Assembly (NCBI GenBank): GCA_023846275.1
Contig: CM043870.1
Location: 13,835,527-13,899,526, forward strand
Source: Vanilla planifolia
Lineage: Eukaryota > Streptophyta > Magnoliopsida > Asparagales > Orchidaceae
Reading direction: 5' to 3'
DNA: 64,000 nt
Notes under the pieces: generated by a model
Databases searched by the model: none
What the model saw: the letters and a program-made list of their open reading frames with translations, nothing else
What the model was told of the DNA's origin: nothing
Position numbers and translations under genes: made by a program
Shown here: positions 24,961-38,239 of the stretch, piece by piece
How the letters are laid out: each line of letters starts with the position of its first letter
Position numbering within the stretch: position 1 is the first letter of the stretch

Positions 24961-27900
24961 GGTTTATAAGGAATTCCAAATTATACAGATAATTGAATTA
25001 AAATTTTCAAAGTAAATCCTAAAATACATCAAAAAAAAAGATAACATTGGAACAACAATATAAGCACCAGGGGATTCTTTGATTATACTCTGTATATGGC
25101 TCTACAAAAGGGAGACTCTTCATCAAACCATATATAATGTAAGGTGAGATAGTGAGCCTTGTTTTAGCTATAGAGTTAACTTTAGCCTAAGCCAACAAAC
25201 AATATATTCTTGTGATATTACCCAAACATCAAGCATGACTTGGATTATTATGTATGATAATAAGTGAAAATTTTTAGTCTCTTTGAAAAAGAGTTATTGC
25301 CTTAGAAGTTTACAAAATCTATATGGCTCTGGTTTGTCAACTAGGCATGAAAGGAATTCATGCGAACCAAGATTTAAAAGATTAGTTATGGCAAGGATAA
25401 TATGTGTAAAAGTTGAAGCTAACAATAAAGTTTATTTATATATGTAACATCTAAGGCATTATACGATGCCTTAGATAGTCTAAAAGAATTTCTAAAATAC
25501 CACGATAACAAATAGATCATCTTATATTCCTGATTAAGGTTTTAAGATTCCATAGGTTTACTCATTATATGTAAAGTTTGATACGATTAAGATTAAGATG
25601 TATAATTTGATGATCTTGGTTAAGATTAGATTTTTTAATGTAACGTTCCTCAGTTTTGGATCCTCAAGCTACAAATTGGTATAGTTTGATGGAGAATGTT
25701 CGATTAGTGATAAATGTTTATTATGTAATTTTCTTAGTTCAAAAAAGTGAGATAGATTGCATGATCTTATACTGCAATAACTTTCATCATAAACTCATGA
25801 ATTATATTAGTTTAGTGATCTTGCATATATATATTGACATATTTGACTATTATATTAATTATACTCTACATTATATATTAGATATCAATCCTTGTCACTA
25901 CATTTTATTCCATTAACATGACATACATATTCCCTATTGAGCATCAGTGCACTCTCTCGCAATTTTGATATGAAACACTAAGGAGACAATAGCCTGTTTA
26001 AGAGCTAGAGATTCGGGATGTTTTATTCAACATCTAGTTATTCTTTAGTTCTTTTTGCATCTCTTACATTTTTAGTAGTCATCTTATTACTTTTGAATTT
26101 GATAATGTGAGTTGATGGACATTGGTTTGTATTAGACATTACTTTAGGATATTGATATTTTCATATTGTATTATTTCTTATGATGGACTTCACCTATAAA
26201 TACTATGATTTATACCTATGGCATGCATAACATCAATTGTACTTTCGTTTTTACTATCTATTTGTTAGTATATGTTAGTAAGTTACCTTAGTCTACGGTG
26301 AACTAGTCCCTGTACCATTTGGGTAATCAAATTGTTAGGAGGTATGTTTCATTTTTGGAAACATGCTGCAAAAATGATTAAATTATGGAATTGCAAATAC
26401 TAGTTTGACTTTCAAGTTAGATGAGTTAAAAGGTATCTTTCCATGTCCCTTGACTATATATATGTTGTGTTGTAGTAGAGATTTTATATAAAACAATTTG
26501 CTAAAGGCTCAAGTGTGACCCTAAGCTAGAAAAGAACAAGATCTTTACATAGTTTTAATAAAATGTGACAAAGGCAATGAATTTAAAAAATTAATTATTT
26601 GCTTATTTTTCTAACTAAAATGAACATTTTATGCTTGTTCTTCATTAAGGGTACTTAAGAGACCATTACTTAATTTTTCATCTTATGAACTTCTGAATAT
26701 TACAATGCTGGTGATGTCACACCTTTATGTATTTCATTACAAGTGCTTTACTTAAAATAATTAGAAACTTAGTTTAGGAAAATTTGATGCAAACTTTGAT
26801 TTAAGGTATTTTTTATCATTTTTTATGAAAAGGAATTTATTTTATGAGGCAAGTTTTATGATTTCCTTGTTTGATACAAGTTGATGTCTAATTACAACTA
26901 ATCTAATTTAGTTACTATAATTAAAGTGTTCAACTTTGACTTGAGTCGATTAGCCTACACCCTTAAAATGTGATATATTTTTTTGCTACTAATACTTATT
27001 ATATTTTCTTCATCCAATAGTAGGAGATTTCGAAAATAATGATGCAATATAAAAAAGAATGGTAACAACACACTTGTGCGATACAATAACTAAAGAGTAT
27101 CACAACGTTCTACTGTGTAATAACCTAAGTGATGTGTCATACAATCAAGTTCTAGTAAGATGTGTAACAGTCAAAATATGATCACTTAAACTTTATTTTT
27201 TCAAAAGAATACATTTGTGAAGTAGAGATGACACACATCAACGTGGTTCAAAGATATCTAAAATGAACCCAGCTCTCTTTGTTAGATAACTACTCCCAAA
27301 CCAACTTAAACTTTTCTAAGGCTAAACATCAAGCTGTTTGAAGCATCCCATCAAGAAAATGAAGGGATTACTCACTTTAGAATCCATCTAGGTTTACTTA
27401 AGTGCTTAAACTAATGCCTCACACAACTTACTAATGACATGTCTCAAGCTACCCAACTGTGTCTTAGATAGGATACACTTAGTCACAAGAATCCCAAGGA
27501 TTTATAAAAGTTTTATGCACCATTCTAGTTTTCATGGCCTGGCATACGGTTTAATTTGTACAGACTCGTGGTTTAATTTTCCTTGTATTATAAAGCCTTG
27601 GTTCTAACTACTTAGCAATTCAAGTTGTGATGAAACATTAAGCTAGATATCCACAAACCAAGGCAGTGAATATTCAAATAACTTATACTAACATTCTCAG
27701 TTTGCATAAAACAAAAGTTGGTTCTTGAAAATCATAGATTTAACAAGCTACCGATTTTAATAAAAAGCATTCATGTGTTAACTAAAGAATTAAATAGTTT
27801 TCATTTAATAGTTTGGATATTTTTTGACATTCTCCATCTTGATGCAAGCATATTTTGCATACATATTCATGTAATCAACAAAGAATTTCATTTCAACACA

Positions 27901-28900
27901 AATTTAACAATAAGTCTATGTAGTCATGTCCTAGTTAAGAGATAATAAATACTAATAACCAATACTCAAAGGCCAGGTTTTCTATTTTAGATATTCATCA
28001 ATGAAAAATTTTTACTTTCCAAGCATGTGTTCATGATATTCCATCTTCCATTCTTGTGTATGATTTTAGTGAATAATATGCATCGAAATTCAATAACATT
28101 TCACATGGACAAAAAAAAACAAGTCCATTACAAGGTCACCAATTACTTGAAGTCATATGTAGAACAATTTTTTATATAACAAATTTCATGAAAAAGGGAC
28201 TAACTAACTACTTCTAATATCACTTTCAATGTTCATAACATGAACATTTAGCAATACAATCATGCTTATATTTCCATAGATTTTAACTAAATTTTACATT
28301 TTATCTCAATGAACATTATACCTTGCAATCTTAGCAGAGGAGTTCTCCTTGTATAGGTTTTTTTCACTTCTTGCTCAAGAGTATCACTTCCTCATCCCTT
28401 TGTTTCAATTGATTGGCCACCAATCATGTTCTTAAGGCTTAGTATTTTTTTCTAAAACCTATCAAAACCATATCTTAAGGCTTAAATAGTATTTTATAAG
28501 AATTCTTAAATCAAACTATTTTCTTAGCAACAATTTAGGGTTTTAACATAAGCACCTAGCAATTAAAATCAAAGCTAAAGTATTCCTCAATATTAGGTGT
28601 TTCATACACATGTTTATGTTTTATATCCAATGTTGTATATAGATAAATAAGTTGAAAACCTTTTTAAGTATGTTATTTAACTTGTTCTTATAAAAATTTT
28701 ATATATAATACAACACGTTATAAAAAAGCCTTTCATGGTAAAATTATCCTTACTTGTTTCCAATTTAAAGATTCAAGATTCAAAATTCAAAATACAAATT
28801 CTCTCAACATTCGAGAGTGAAACACTTTTTAATTCAAAATTGTAATTTTAAATGCCATATTAAGGAAACATACCAAGTCTATTTGAGTTATGAATAAGTA
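24961..28900. other. AT-rich repeat-derived spacer, no gene recognised
   Basis: No gene was found. From about 25,640 (TGTAACGTTCC) to 26,345 the texture is like a gypsy LTR, but no end or duplication could be fixed. A stretch at 27,830-28,090 is repeated near 38,240-38,470 and is listed separately. Confidence 0.5.
27830..28090. repeat. Dispersed repeat family R2, copy A
   Basis: Shares with 38,240-38,470 the ordered landmarks catattttgcat, a tttcattt-aacaa block, tagtcatgtc, a ttttactttcc-like block and a cattcttg-like block. The plus frame 27,718-27,945 runs through it, but its peptide is unknown to me. It may derive from an LTR. Confidence 0.5.
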
Positions 28901-28920
28901 GAAAAAATGATGGGTGCAAC

Positions 28921-28932
28921 ATCCTCCCCACC
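28921..28932 (-). other. Possible polypurine tract and LTR border of a gypsy element
   Basis: Read on the minus strand, GGTGGGGAGGA is followed at once by TGTTGCACCC. A purine run next to TGT is how the 3' LTR of Ty3/gypsy elements begins. If right, the LTR extends leftward from 28,921 and the pol end lies to the right, where the minus strand has a K/R-rich stretch I could not assign. No second LTR was found. Confidence 0.45.
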
Positions 28933-29621
28933 TTAATTTAGATTTCCTCTTTGAAATTCATAGAATTACTCTAGCCATTTGTGGTGCATTTCAACCTTAG
29001 CCACCTTAGTGGCTTTACGATACAAGTATGTCTCCTTCTTCAAGTATGTTTGTTTTACAGTATGACCCAAGGTTTCATTATTAAGAATTTTAGCTAACAC
29101 CCTGTTAAACTTTTGTAGTTTCATTGAGATAGCAAAAACTTTGAGCTAGAAATTGAATCATCGGTGTTAGTACATTTCTTGAATGACATTTCTTCTTGTT
29201 GTTTTATTTGATTATTGCAGATATGATATTATGTCCATGACTAATTATTGGTTATATTTATTTATGTACATTGCATTATATTAGAATACAATTGTGGGCT
29301 TTTGTAACTGTATGTTTAAATTTATTTTAGATAGAACATGACTTATATTGTCATTTGAGCAGTTCAATTTCATGATTTTTATATCTTTGATGATAGAGTG
29401 TGATGCTTTGGGTTTATATGATTATGTTGGCATTTTGGCACATATGGCCACACTTGTTCATTAAATAATGGATATTTGAATTTGGTTGCACCTAAGAGAT
29501 TAAAATAATGTGCTACAAAAACTTAATGTGATGGGTATGAGGGTTCATGAAAAATGATACTATGTAGATTATCTATTATGTTTTTTTAAGATGCAATGAA
29601 TAGAGAATAGATAGTTAATGA

Positions 29622-30047
29622 ATGGTGAAGATGGGACAAATGAGCAATATAGCAAATGAGGTCATTAGAAGAACATATGACCAACTCATTTTAGATGAAA
29701 ATAGAATTAATTGGTCTAAGTCACAAGTAGATTTAATTTTGTTGCCATGCTTGGGAGAAAATGTATTAAAAAAAAGTAGATCTTATATGGTAGAGTGTTG
29801 CAGAGTGAACACAAAATACCTTAACTTATTAGTCATGGACAAAGGATCTAAGCTTTCCATCAACAAGAAAAATAGGAAGGGAGGCCAAATTGATGAAGAT
29901 GATAAGATCAGTATCAAGTTTATTCAATACTTTGAAGACCTTTTGCTTTATTTTGATGAGAATTACAATATGGAAGCAATTAAAAACATAAGTTCACAAC
30001 ATTCATTGCATTATTTAAAAGGACGAACTTGGCCAAATCACCGATGA
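29622..30047 (+). pseudogene. LINE-1a: ORF2 linker region before reverse transcriptase (decayed)
   Basis: This 141-codon open frame resembles the segment between endonuclease and RT in plant L1 ORF2. A KSRSYMVECCRVNTKYLNL run stands where the family has KSR--W---GDRNTKFFH, followed by a KNRKGGQIDEDDKI stretch and FIQYFEDLL, matching the F--YF--LF block just before RT. The segment continues directly into the RT traces from about 30,040. The frame is open but the rest of ORF2 is broken, and no endonuclease was seen upstream. Confidence 0.75.
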
Positions 30048-30785
30048 AGATTCCATGGAAGATGGTAAAAGAGTAGTGTAAAGTTTGAATGGCAAAAGTT
30101 CACAAGGTCTACATGGATTTACTAATTAATTTTATTTGCACTACTATGATATTATTACAATACATTTGTTGGATGCTACCTAAGACTCATTAAGAAAGAA
30201 GCCAATTCTACCATCAATTGCAAATACCTAGCTAATCCCAATACCAAAACAAAACTCTATAGTGTCATCTAATGTTTTGAGGCCAACAAAATTATAAAAC
30301 ATTACCTTCATGGTTTTCAAAAAAACTTTAGACAAAAGACACACCAATATCCTATAGGTCAGAATTTCTAAAGAATGGATCGAATTTGTAAATGGAAAAA
30401 AAAAGATTTGATGCCATTCTTTAATAAATGGTATTTAAGCTATACCAATCGAAAAAAAAGAGGATATATTGTCATTGTTATCTTATACATGTTGGTTGCA
30501 TTGGATAGGCTCAACTGGGCTTCTTTATATAAATTATCATAAATGTATGGATTTCTTGCAAACTTCATCTAGTTAGTTATAAACCACTACTAATTTAGTA
30601 CGCACTTTATGGTTTAGTAAGCACCATATGCTAATAAATTGTTTCCTTATCATTTTTTTCAAATCATGCAAAGGTGTAAAGGAGGAAGTCTTCATTTGAC
30701 CAACTTCTTTTACCATGGATGTAAAGTTTTTAAGTCGTGGGCCTAAGAATCTATATTCTATGTGATAAATGGACAATTAGAGTTG
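30040..30785 (+). pseudogene. LINE-1a: reverse transcriptase, N-terminal half (decayed)
   Basis: In shifting plus-strand frames the ordered L1 RT blocks appear: VVXSLNGKSSQGLHGFT (family: SLN-D-SPGPDGFT) near 30,080-30,125; a YDIITIHLLDAT run near 30,145; LIPIPKQNS near 30,235; ALDRLNWASLYKL (family: AYDRLNW-FL) near 30,505; MYGF-ANFI near 30,545; and FFKSCKGVKEE with a LSRG-like block near 30,655-30,750 (family: FKSSRGLRQGDPLSP). The palm with the ADD catalytic residues is missing: copia sequence takes over near 30,800. The minus-strand frame at 30,573-30,776 is a shadow of this RT. Confidence 0.85.
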
Positions 30786-30829
30786 TTACAATTAGAATTC
30801 TTTGAAAACCCATTCATCCACAAAATCTT

Positions 30830-31540
30830 GGTTGATGTATGATTTTGTTATAATTGATGACTTTTTAGATAACGTCTACGTTGTTCATTATTAGGAAAAC
30901 TGGAATTTGGATAGTTTACATATCTGTTCAATAGATTGCAAAAGGAGCATGACATATCCTTAGGGTTTATTAGAACTAACCAAGTAGGTGAATTTAAAAA
31001 AAATATAGAATATTGTAATCATAATGGAATACAATCACTTTCTCATAATTTACAACACCTTAAAACGATGATGCACTTGAGAGATGAAATAGAACTTTAC
31101 AGGACATGGCTAAGAATATGTCGAATGAGTATAATGTTCCAAACATTTTTTCTGGTAATGTCATTTATTTCTTGGTATGTAAATAATAGTGTTCCTATAA
31201 GGCCTTTACTTCATGTTCTCCTTATGAACTATTATATGATAAAAGGCTAATAATATCTCACTTGCATGTGTTTTTTGTTAAAAACTTTTTTATTAACGAA
31301 AAAAATTATATAAGCATGACCCAATATATGATGAGGGAATTTACTTGCTATGCTTCATGAATAGAAAGTCATACAAAGTACTGAATAAGAGAACTTAAGC
31401 TAAAAAAGAAACTATTCATGTGAGGCTTTATGAATCTCCTTATGGTTGATATAGTAGTCAAATGTTATTTGATGAAATTAGGAAGCATGAAGAACTATGT
31501 GTTGATGATGAACCATTACATAACAAAATGAAAGGGAATG
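30830..31540 (+). pseudogene. Copia-3: integrase and linker (decayed)
   Basis: The first visible block is YDFVIIDDF near 30,840, the integrase region with the first catalytic Asp. Then come LQKEHDISLGFIRTNQVGEF near 30,937-30,995 (family: VQ-E------IRSDHGGEF, here the second Asp is Asn) and YVNNSVPIRPLL near 31,175 (family: CYV-NRV-IRP-L). Downstream are pieces of the linker: a YDEGIYLLCF-like run near 31,330, SYKVLNKRT near 31,372 and FDEIRKHEE near 31,470. The frame at 30,936-31,250 is the longest intact piece. It begins abruptly next to the LINE-1a RT, with no gag, protease or LTR. Confidence 0.85.
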
Positions 31541-31930
31541 TTATGGGACATTATAGAAAAAATAGAAGGGAATAAGAATGCCATTAAAGTAAAGATGTTT
31601 AAAGAGATTATTGTTTCAATTTTTTACCCTCAATCTAGTAATCGTATATTATTATTTAGTGTAAAATTGTGTGTTAGATTTTATGCCAATTTAAATAAAC
31701 CCAATATTCAAGCTATGAAGAAAAATTTTAAATACCCTATTGGAACAAAATCTCTATGCCTAAGGTGTATTAGATGTGAAATAAGTTATGACTTAGTTTC
31801 CAAGACTAATGTTCATTTTGCTTGGAGTATGACCGAGAAGCAGTTCGCATCTGTTACATTTTAGTTTCATGGAAACTTGCTTATTTCCTGGGCCATAAGA
31901 TAAATTGTTTTTTTTTATTTACAATAGAAT
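31538..31930 (+). pseudogene. Copia-3: RNase H start fused to linker, RT deleted
   Basis: A 108-codon frame reads VKLCVRFYANLNKPN, then MKKNFKYPIGT and SYDLVSKTNVHFA. These match the block at the end of copia RT and start of RNase H (family: V-LCARFQ--PK--HL-AVKRI-RYLKGT, then D--GYSDADFAG). The integrase linker ends near 31,550 and this block begins near 31,655. About 90 bp therefore replaces the roughly 250-codon RT core, a clear internal deletion. A GNLLISW-like run after the stop at 31,864 continues the RNase H a little further. Confidence 0.8.
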
Positions 31931-33279
31931 CATAAAATAGAGTAATTAGTAATTATTTTGCTCAACATTTTGCATTATGTAACAACATTAAGATTATGGC
32001 ATAAACTTCATCGATGTACTAGTCCATTGTCACATTCCTAGTGTCAATGTCTTATAGAAGTAACTAGTTCAACATTCTTATGTTAAGAACAATGATATGA
32101 GAAACCACATTAAATTAAATACTGTAAAAAAGGATAGTACTCTAGGATTTTTGCACCTAGTGCTCAATTAGTAGACTTTTATAAAATCGAGGCTCCCAAC
32201 ACCTTCACTAGACTTTTCTTAACATTTCGAATTAAAAACCCTTTTGAATTATTCAAATAAAGGGAGGAGCGGCATGCTATAATTTAAAAGGAGTTCAGCT
32301 TTCATTTATGCAGAATGTTTTCGGTGTCAGTACAAAATTTCATTGAATATTTTGTTGTGTTAATGTTGCATATCTTTTCTACTATTTTCATACTTTTATC
32401 ATTGAACATTGGTAGAGTTTTTACTTAAGTAAAGTTTATGTAATCATCTTCTAGGGTAGATTGATGATCCTATGCCTTGTGAGGATTGTTGAGAATGCAA
32501 CTAAGCAAATCATCTGCTAATCATTTATGGAAAATGTAGTTAACATAGAATAGATGCTAAATGAAGGGAAAAGAAAGTGGAAACCACATGTAATGAATGT
32601 TAAGTTTTTGGTCACATTATTCAAGAACTTGGCACAGCTCTGAAAACATGGAGCCACTCAATTTAACTTTGGGTGGAGTGTCTCACAATTCAAAGCACAT
32701 CATATACTACTCAAATTGGCAAGAATATTAAACCTTTACTTATTACTTTATATCATAAAATGTTCATGCTCTTTCAATGAAATCATACCAATATGTAAAT
32801 CTTCCCTCTAAGGAGCCATAGTAGTGAATAAATAGCAATTAACAATGTATGTTTGATGTCGATATAGTTAAACAAAATTAAGACAAACTTCAAATATGTG
32901 CCTTGAATAAACTAGGTGAAAACCTTTAATGGAAGACTAAATTTTATTTTTAGAAAATGATGACCTTATTATATTAATATGGTCTGCATTCTTTCTTTGC
33001 ACCTCAAGTGATGTATAGTTAGTATTGTTTGTCATATATGTACTATGAAGTCATCATAATAGTATGCACACCATTCCCACATAAATAAACAAGTTATGAC
33101 ACTATCATAAAACATGATACTAGAAGTTTGATGTAGATGAGATAGCTTATTATTTTGTGTTTTCGACCATTTCATGAACCATATAATGTATAGGCATATG
33201 TTGTGCATAAATGTTCCAATCTCTTTGAAGAATAGTACATAAATGATCCAATATCATGTGTATGATTAGTAAAACACTA
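31931..33279. other. AT-rich spacer, no gene recognised
   Basis: Nothing with family support was seen, and no frame reaches 60 codons. Confidence 0.5.
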
Positions 33280-35350
33280 AAACTATGAGAAAATCATCAT
33301 AATTTTGTATGACAATGATTTATATATCATACAGATATCCAATAAATTTATTCTATAGAAAATAATTCAATGCTATAAAGAGCATACTATAGTATTGGCG
33401 TAATGAAATTATAGTAATTGTAGAAAGTGCATAAAAGCCCAAGAGTGTTACAAGTCTGTGCAAATATCATTCCACATAAACGATCCCCTTTATAAATGTG
33501 TATGATGCTTAGACAAATTATACATATCTATCTTAAGTAGATATACAAATATGCTTATCATGATTGTGCGTGGCAATGTTTTGAAAACCCAAGAGTTTTT
33601 TAAACAATGTGTAATGTAGGTGCATTATTCTTTCCAATATCCAATGTCATACTTGTATGATAAGGTTTGAATAATAGAACAACATGGGAAATATGTGTAA
33701 TTTAATGGACAATTCATTTCATTCATGTGTCACCAGTTTATGAATGTTTAGTCAGAAGAGAACAAACTCAACATGACATTACTACAGCTACTTAATCTCT
33801 TCGTAAACAATATTAGGCCATTAACACTATAAAATAATGTTTAATTAGTTAAGTAATATTAATAAATTACTTGAAACTAAAAATAAGCAAATATTTCATT
33901 TTTCTTATCATTTATAAGAAGAACAAGAAAGTTAGCTGTTGCAATTATATGAATTTAATTGGATATATTTTGCAGCTAATTCTTTATGATCTTGATTTTG
34001 GACATTTTATTCAAATCTTCATATTTCAACAATGTTGGTAAAATATTTACTCATCATTTAAAACCTTTGTTACATTATTGTTACAAGGTATAATATTTGT
34101 GCTTCGTAAATTTGAAATGTGTTATAACAAACTTATAATGTTGCCTTTGTATGGACATTTTCGAGTTTATTGTGAGACTCCTTAAACCAAGCCATTATTC
34201 CTTGTGTGGATTTTCTTGTTACAGTATGGTCACGTAGTATTGGAATTACAATGATTATCACTTAAATAAACAATTTAAAACATTGCCAAACAGTATGATA
34301 CCAGATATTAGACATGTATCAAACAACTTAATCATTTATGTATCCAAAAATATCATTCATCCTTTAATATGATGGAATATTTTATTCATTCTTGCAAAGA
34401 ATCCCTAAAATGATAGAATAAATTTGAGTAAAAATAAAATCAAATGTAAACGTTCCAACAACATATGTGTATAATTAAGACTAGCCTAGGACTATGAAAA
34501 ATTATCATAATTGGTATAACAAGATTCTACACATGACACACATATGTAATAAATTTATCCTAAAGATCATAGGTGAATGCTACAAAAGCACGTATCATCA
34601 TACTAGCACAATTAAACTATCATAGTTATATAACGTGCATAAAATCCCTATAGTGCTACAAGTTTTCACAAACTTTCATGGTGTAGTAGATGATTCACTT
34701 TTAAGATGTGCACAATCGTTAAACAACTTATACCTATGTGAGCCTTAAGGATATTATGTTTGTATGACTATCACGATTGTACTTTTTAATGTTTCTTAAA
34801 TCTAGAGCATTTTTAGAGAATGTGTGATGTATGTTCATCATACTTTTTGATCTCCTTTATCATATATGTTTGCTAATATTTACATCAGAAAAATATATGT
34901 TTAATGTAAGTAATGAATTGAGTGACTCATTTTATTCACTTATAAAACATTTATAAATGTTCAATTATAATTGCATGAACGCAACCTGACACTACTAATG
35001 GCTAATTGATCACTTTGTAAAAAAAATTTTAAAGCAATCATAAAATCTAAAATAGAGTCTACTTAATCAAGAAATATAAATAATATGAGTTTTCATTGGG
35101 ACTACAATTAGATCGTTTCTGATCATCATATTTCATCATGGTTGGTAATAAGTTCAATCAACATTTAAATCATTTCCATATTTTTTTTATAATGTATAAC
35201 ATTTCTCTTTAATAAATTATGAGAAGTTTTGTAACAAAGTTGTTAAGTTGCCTTTACATGAACTCATTTCAATTTACTATGAGGGTTTTCCAAAAATGCC
35301 ATTCTCCCCTTGCAGATCTTCTTATTGCACTAGGATTTTAGCAAATTATT
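33280..35350 (+). repeat. Diverged tandem duplication, about 1.1-1.2 kb unit
   Basis: Two head-to-tail copies share ordered landmarks: ctatga-aaa-atcata at 33,283 and 34,492; a cataaaa-ccc--agtg-tacaagt block at 33,430 and 34,638; a catgattgt/cacgattgt block near 33,560 and 34,768; and a ttgccttt-tatg block at 34,141 and 35,248, followed by a cattcccttg-like block. Offsets fall from about 1,209 to 1,107 bp because of indels. I recognise no protein in either copy. The period differs from the edge satellite, so it is a separate event. Confidence 0.65.
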
Positions 35351-38239
35351 TTACCATCCAAAAAGCAACTAAACAAAAATATAACTCATTGTATTGCAAA
35401 TGAAATTGCACTTGTTAGAATATGAACATAACGATACAAGTAAAATATTTTTAGAATAAAAGTCCAGGATATAGAACTATAATACTCAAATGCTCAAGTA
35501 ACATTATAATCCATGGCCAACCTGAAGTGAGCATAAAATGAGATATGATAAAGTCCACCAATAAGAATTTTCTATATAGTAATATCAATATAAAAGTACA
35601 ATTTGAAATCATCAATAGAAATAGTAATGCAACTATTACTAATCATAAAATAAAAATGAATCTTATCCAATAAAAGTAAGACTCTATTGATCCATAGTCT
35701 GGTCCCCCAAAGGACTCGAAAATACAAAATCTTATTTTTGCTATCACTAACTATTATGCCAAACAAAAACAAGATTTTATGCGGAAAATATCTATAGCAT
35801 TATGCAAATGGATGACCAGCAGTAAGCGAGGTGCTACAGGCAATGGGGGCAACAGCTAATAAACAAATTAGTCTATGTCCACACGGAGGTTTTGCTGCTA
35901 GTTTATCAATAAATAGATTGAGCTTGAATGTAATTATATGGACTCATGCTAATTTAGATTCTTAATTAAACATTTGCGCTATTCTAATAAATTACAAGTT
36001 GAAGTGGGCCTCCTTATGTTAACATCTCCTTCATTGAGGTATTTATCAAACATAACAATCTATCACCAATGTGAATAAAAACTACAATGATAATAAAAGG
36101 GAAATAAGAAATTATCTTTGAAGAACAAAAAATAGGGAACATGATAGCTCATTTAGACTAACAATGATTGAGAAACTCTCATATGGCTTACCTAGCACAA
36201 AAATCATAAGTATGGCTTTTAATAAGCAAGGGTTCCAATGTGAAGTTGAAGTAGCATTGCTACACAACAAGGAAGTGGTGCTTTGTCAACTTCACAAGTT
36301 ATGTAATGTGGAAGATTTCAAATGAGAATCTTGATATGGCATCAAAAACTGAAATGTATAAGTAAGATTTTAGTATTAGCAGTCTTTAACTACCAACATA
36401 ATGAAGCTCATCATCAGTGGAGGTTGCAATAAGGAAATATCTACAGAAAATGGTATCATTTGAGCTTAATAAAGTAATTTGAGTTGTGCATTTTTTTCCT
36501 ATTGTCATATCATGGTCATTGAGGTAATAATGAACACTATTATGGAATTCTTTGAATGGTGCTAAAATAGTAACTATACTACGATGGAGATTGAACCTGA
36601 TCACAACATATTAATTAACATGATCAAAGGGAGCAAAACATTGCTTCAAAAAGATATTTATAATATTCAAAAAATTAAGTTGGAGTTTGTGAAACTCTTA
36701 AAAAAAAATTGGACTTCCATTTAAAAGAAAGGAAACATAGCAGTAAGAAGATTATCAAAAATAATAAAGCAATTAAAGAATGCCAAAACATATGAAGCAA
36801 GTATTGTTTCCCATCAATGCAAGGCCCTCCTAAACATGGTAAATGCACACCTAAATACTTTAGCTAATCATACAAAATACAAACTCTAATCACTCTAGTG
36901 CAAAATTTACTTAAATCTTAACTTCTAAGATGGTGATGTCATCATCAAATCAACAAACAAAATCAAATATCACATTATACTAATGAATTTACATTTTTGT
37001 GCATCTCACATTGGATCATTGAGAAAATTTGATAGATATTGGTTTATGAACAAAGGATTATTGTGTGATACTATTCACAATAACAACTTTTCTAACTTGG
37101 CTGACTATCGCTTCCATCTTCATATGAAATGAGACTTGGTTTATTAAGATTTTACACTCATCATAATAGTATGGTTGGCTTAATCAAATGATTGGACACA
37201 TACGTCCATATATAAAAAGTGGAATAATTGACGAAAATGTACTAAAATTTTCATTAGTTATTTCAAGATGATTACCTTTGGGTATAACTCACAACATTGC
37301 ACACTCTAACATGGTTAATTGTCATTTCGTTCTGCTATGATGTGGAGATGATGTTATTTAAATTTACACATACCATCATTAAATGGAATTGTAAGCTATT
37401 GCATAGAGAAAATACATCAACTAATAAAAGTCATGATGTGATCATTCTATTATGACTAGCATGCTTTAACTGATTAAACTAATACAATTATTGATAGTAA
37501 ATCCATGATGCACTATCTGCTACCTCATTGAAGAAGATATTGTAAGATCAAAATTTTTTTTCCAACATAGTATTTCATTGTCTAAATAATTTGAACAACT
37601 AAAATGTGTGAGACGATCCATAAGTTAGTTTTAAATTTTACTTTTTGTTAACGTTAGTACATCTTCTGCCTTTGAGAAAAAAATATGCTGATAATTTTGT
37701 GTATTGTGTTCCAACATCAAGGTCGTGCTCTTAGTAAACAAAGAGGATGAAAGATTGATCTGGAACTTCCATTACCTTATATTATCTATCATAACACATG
37801 GTAATGCCAATCATATCAGCTAAAGTGTTGAAGTTTTAGGAGTCCTCAATAATCACACGTGCTCTAAACCACATATCATGACATATCATTTGTTACAAAT
37901 AAAGCTAAACACGTAATTGTTCCTTTATGATTCTAAATACACAAATATCACTTTACTATAATTATGATTTTTATCACATGATTTACCACTCCCCTTGTAA
38001 GCACATACATGTCTAAAATTTAATATCAAATTGATCCACTTACATTTGAAGAAGCATGCTAATAAGATCACACTAGAATAATCATATTACATGTAAAGAC
38101 ATGAGAAACTTAAAGGACTAATTCTATCTTTTTTAATATAAAAAATACAATATTCCCTCAAGTGAGGAGTTATTCTAATCATGGATCATGTCTTTCATAG
38201 GTAGAAGATTAAAATGATAATCCTTTTACTAAACCAAAC
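35351..38239. other. AT-rich spacer, no gene recognised
   Basis: No gene was found. The minus frames at 35,572-35,772 and 36,386-36,604 match nothing I know. A stretch at about 37,800-37,890 resembles 50,385-50,470 (shared gccaatcat and aggagtc-tcaat-a-cacac), so it is probably another dispersed repeat. Confidence 0.5.

Noticed and set aside
30573..30776. Minus-strand 67-codon frame
   Set aside because: It lies opposite the L1 reverse transcriptase relic, whose motifs read on the plus strand.
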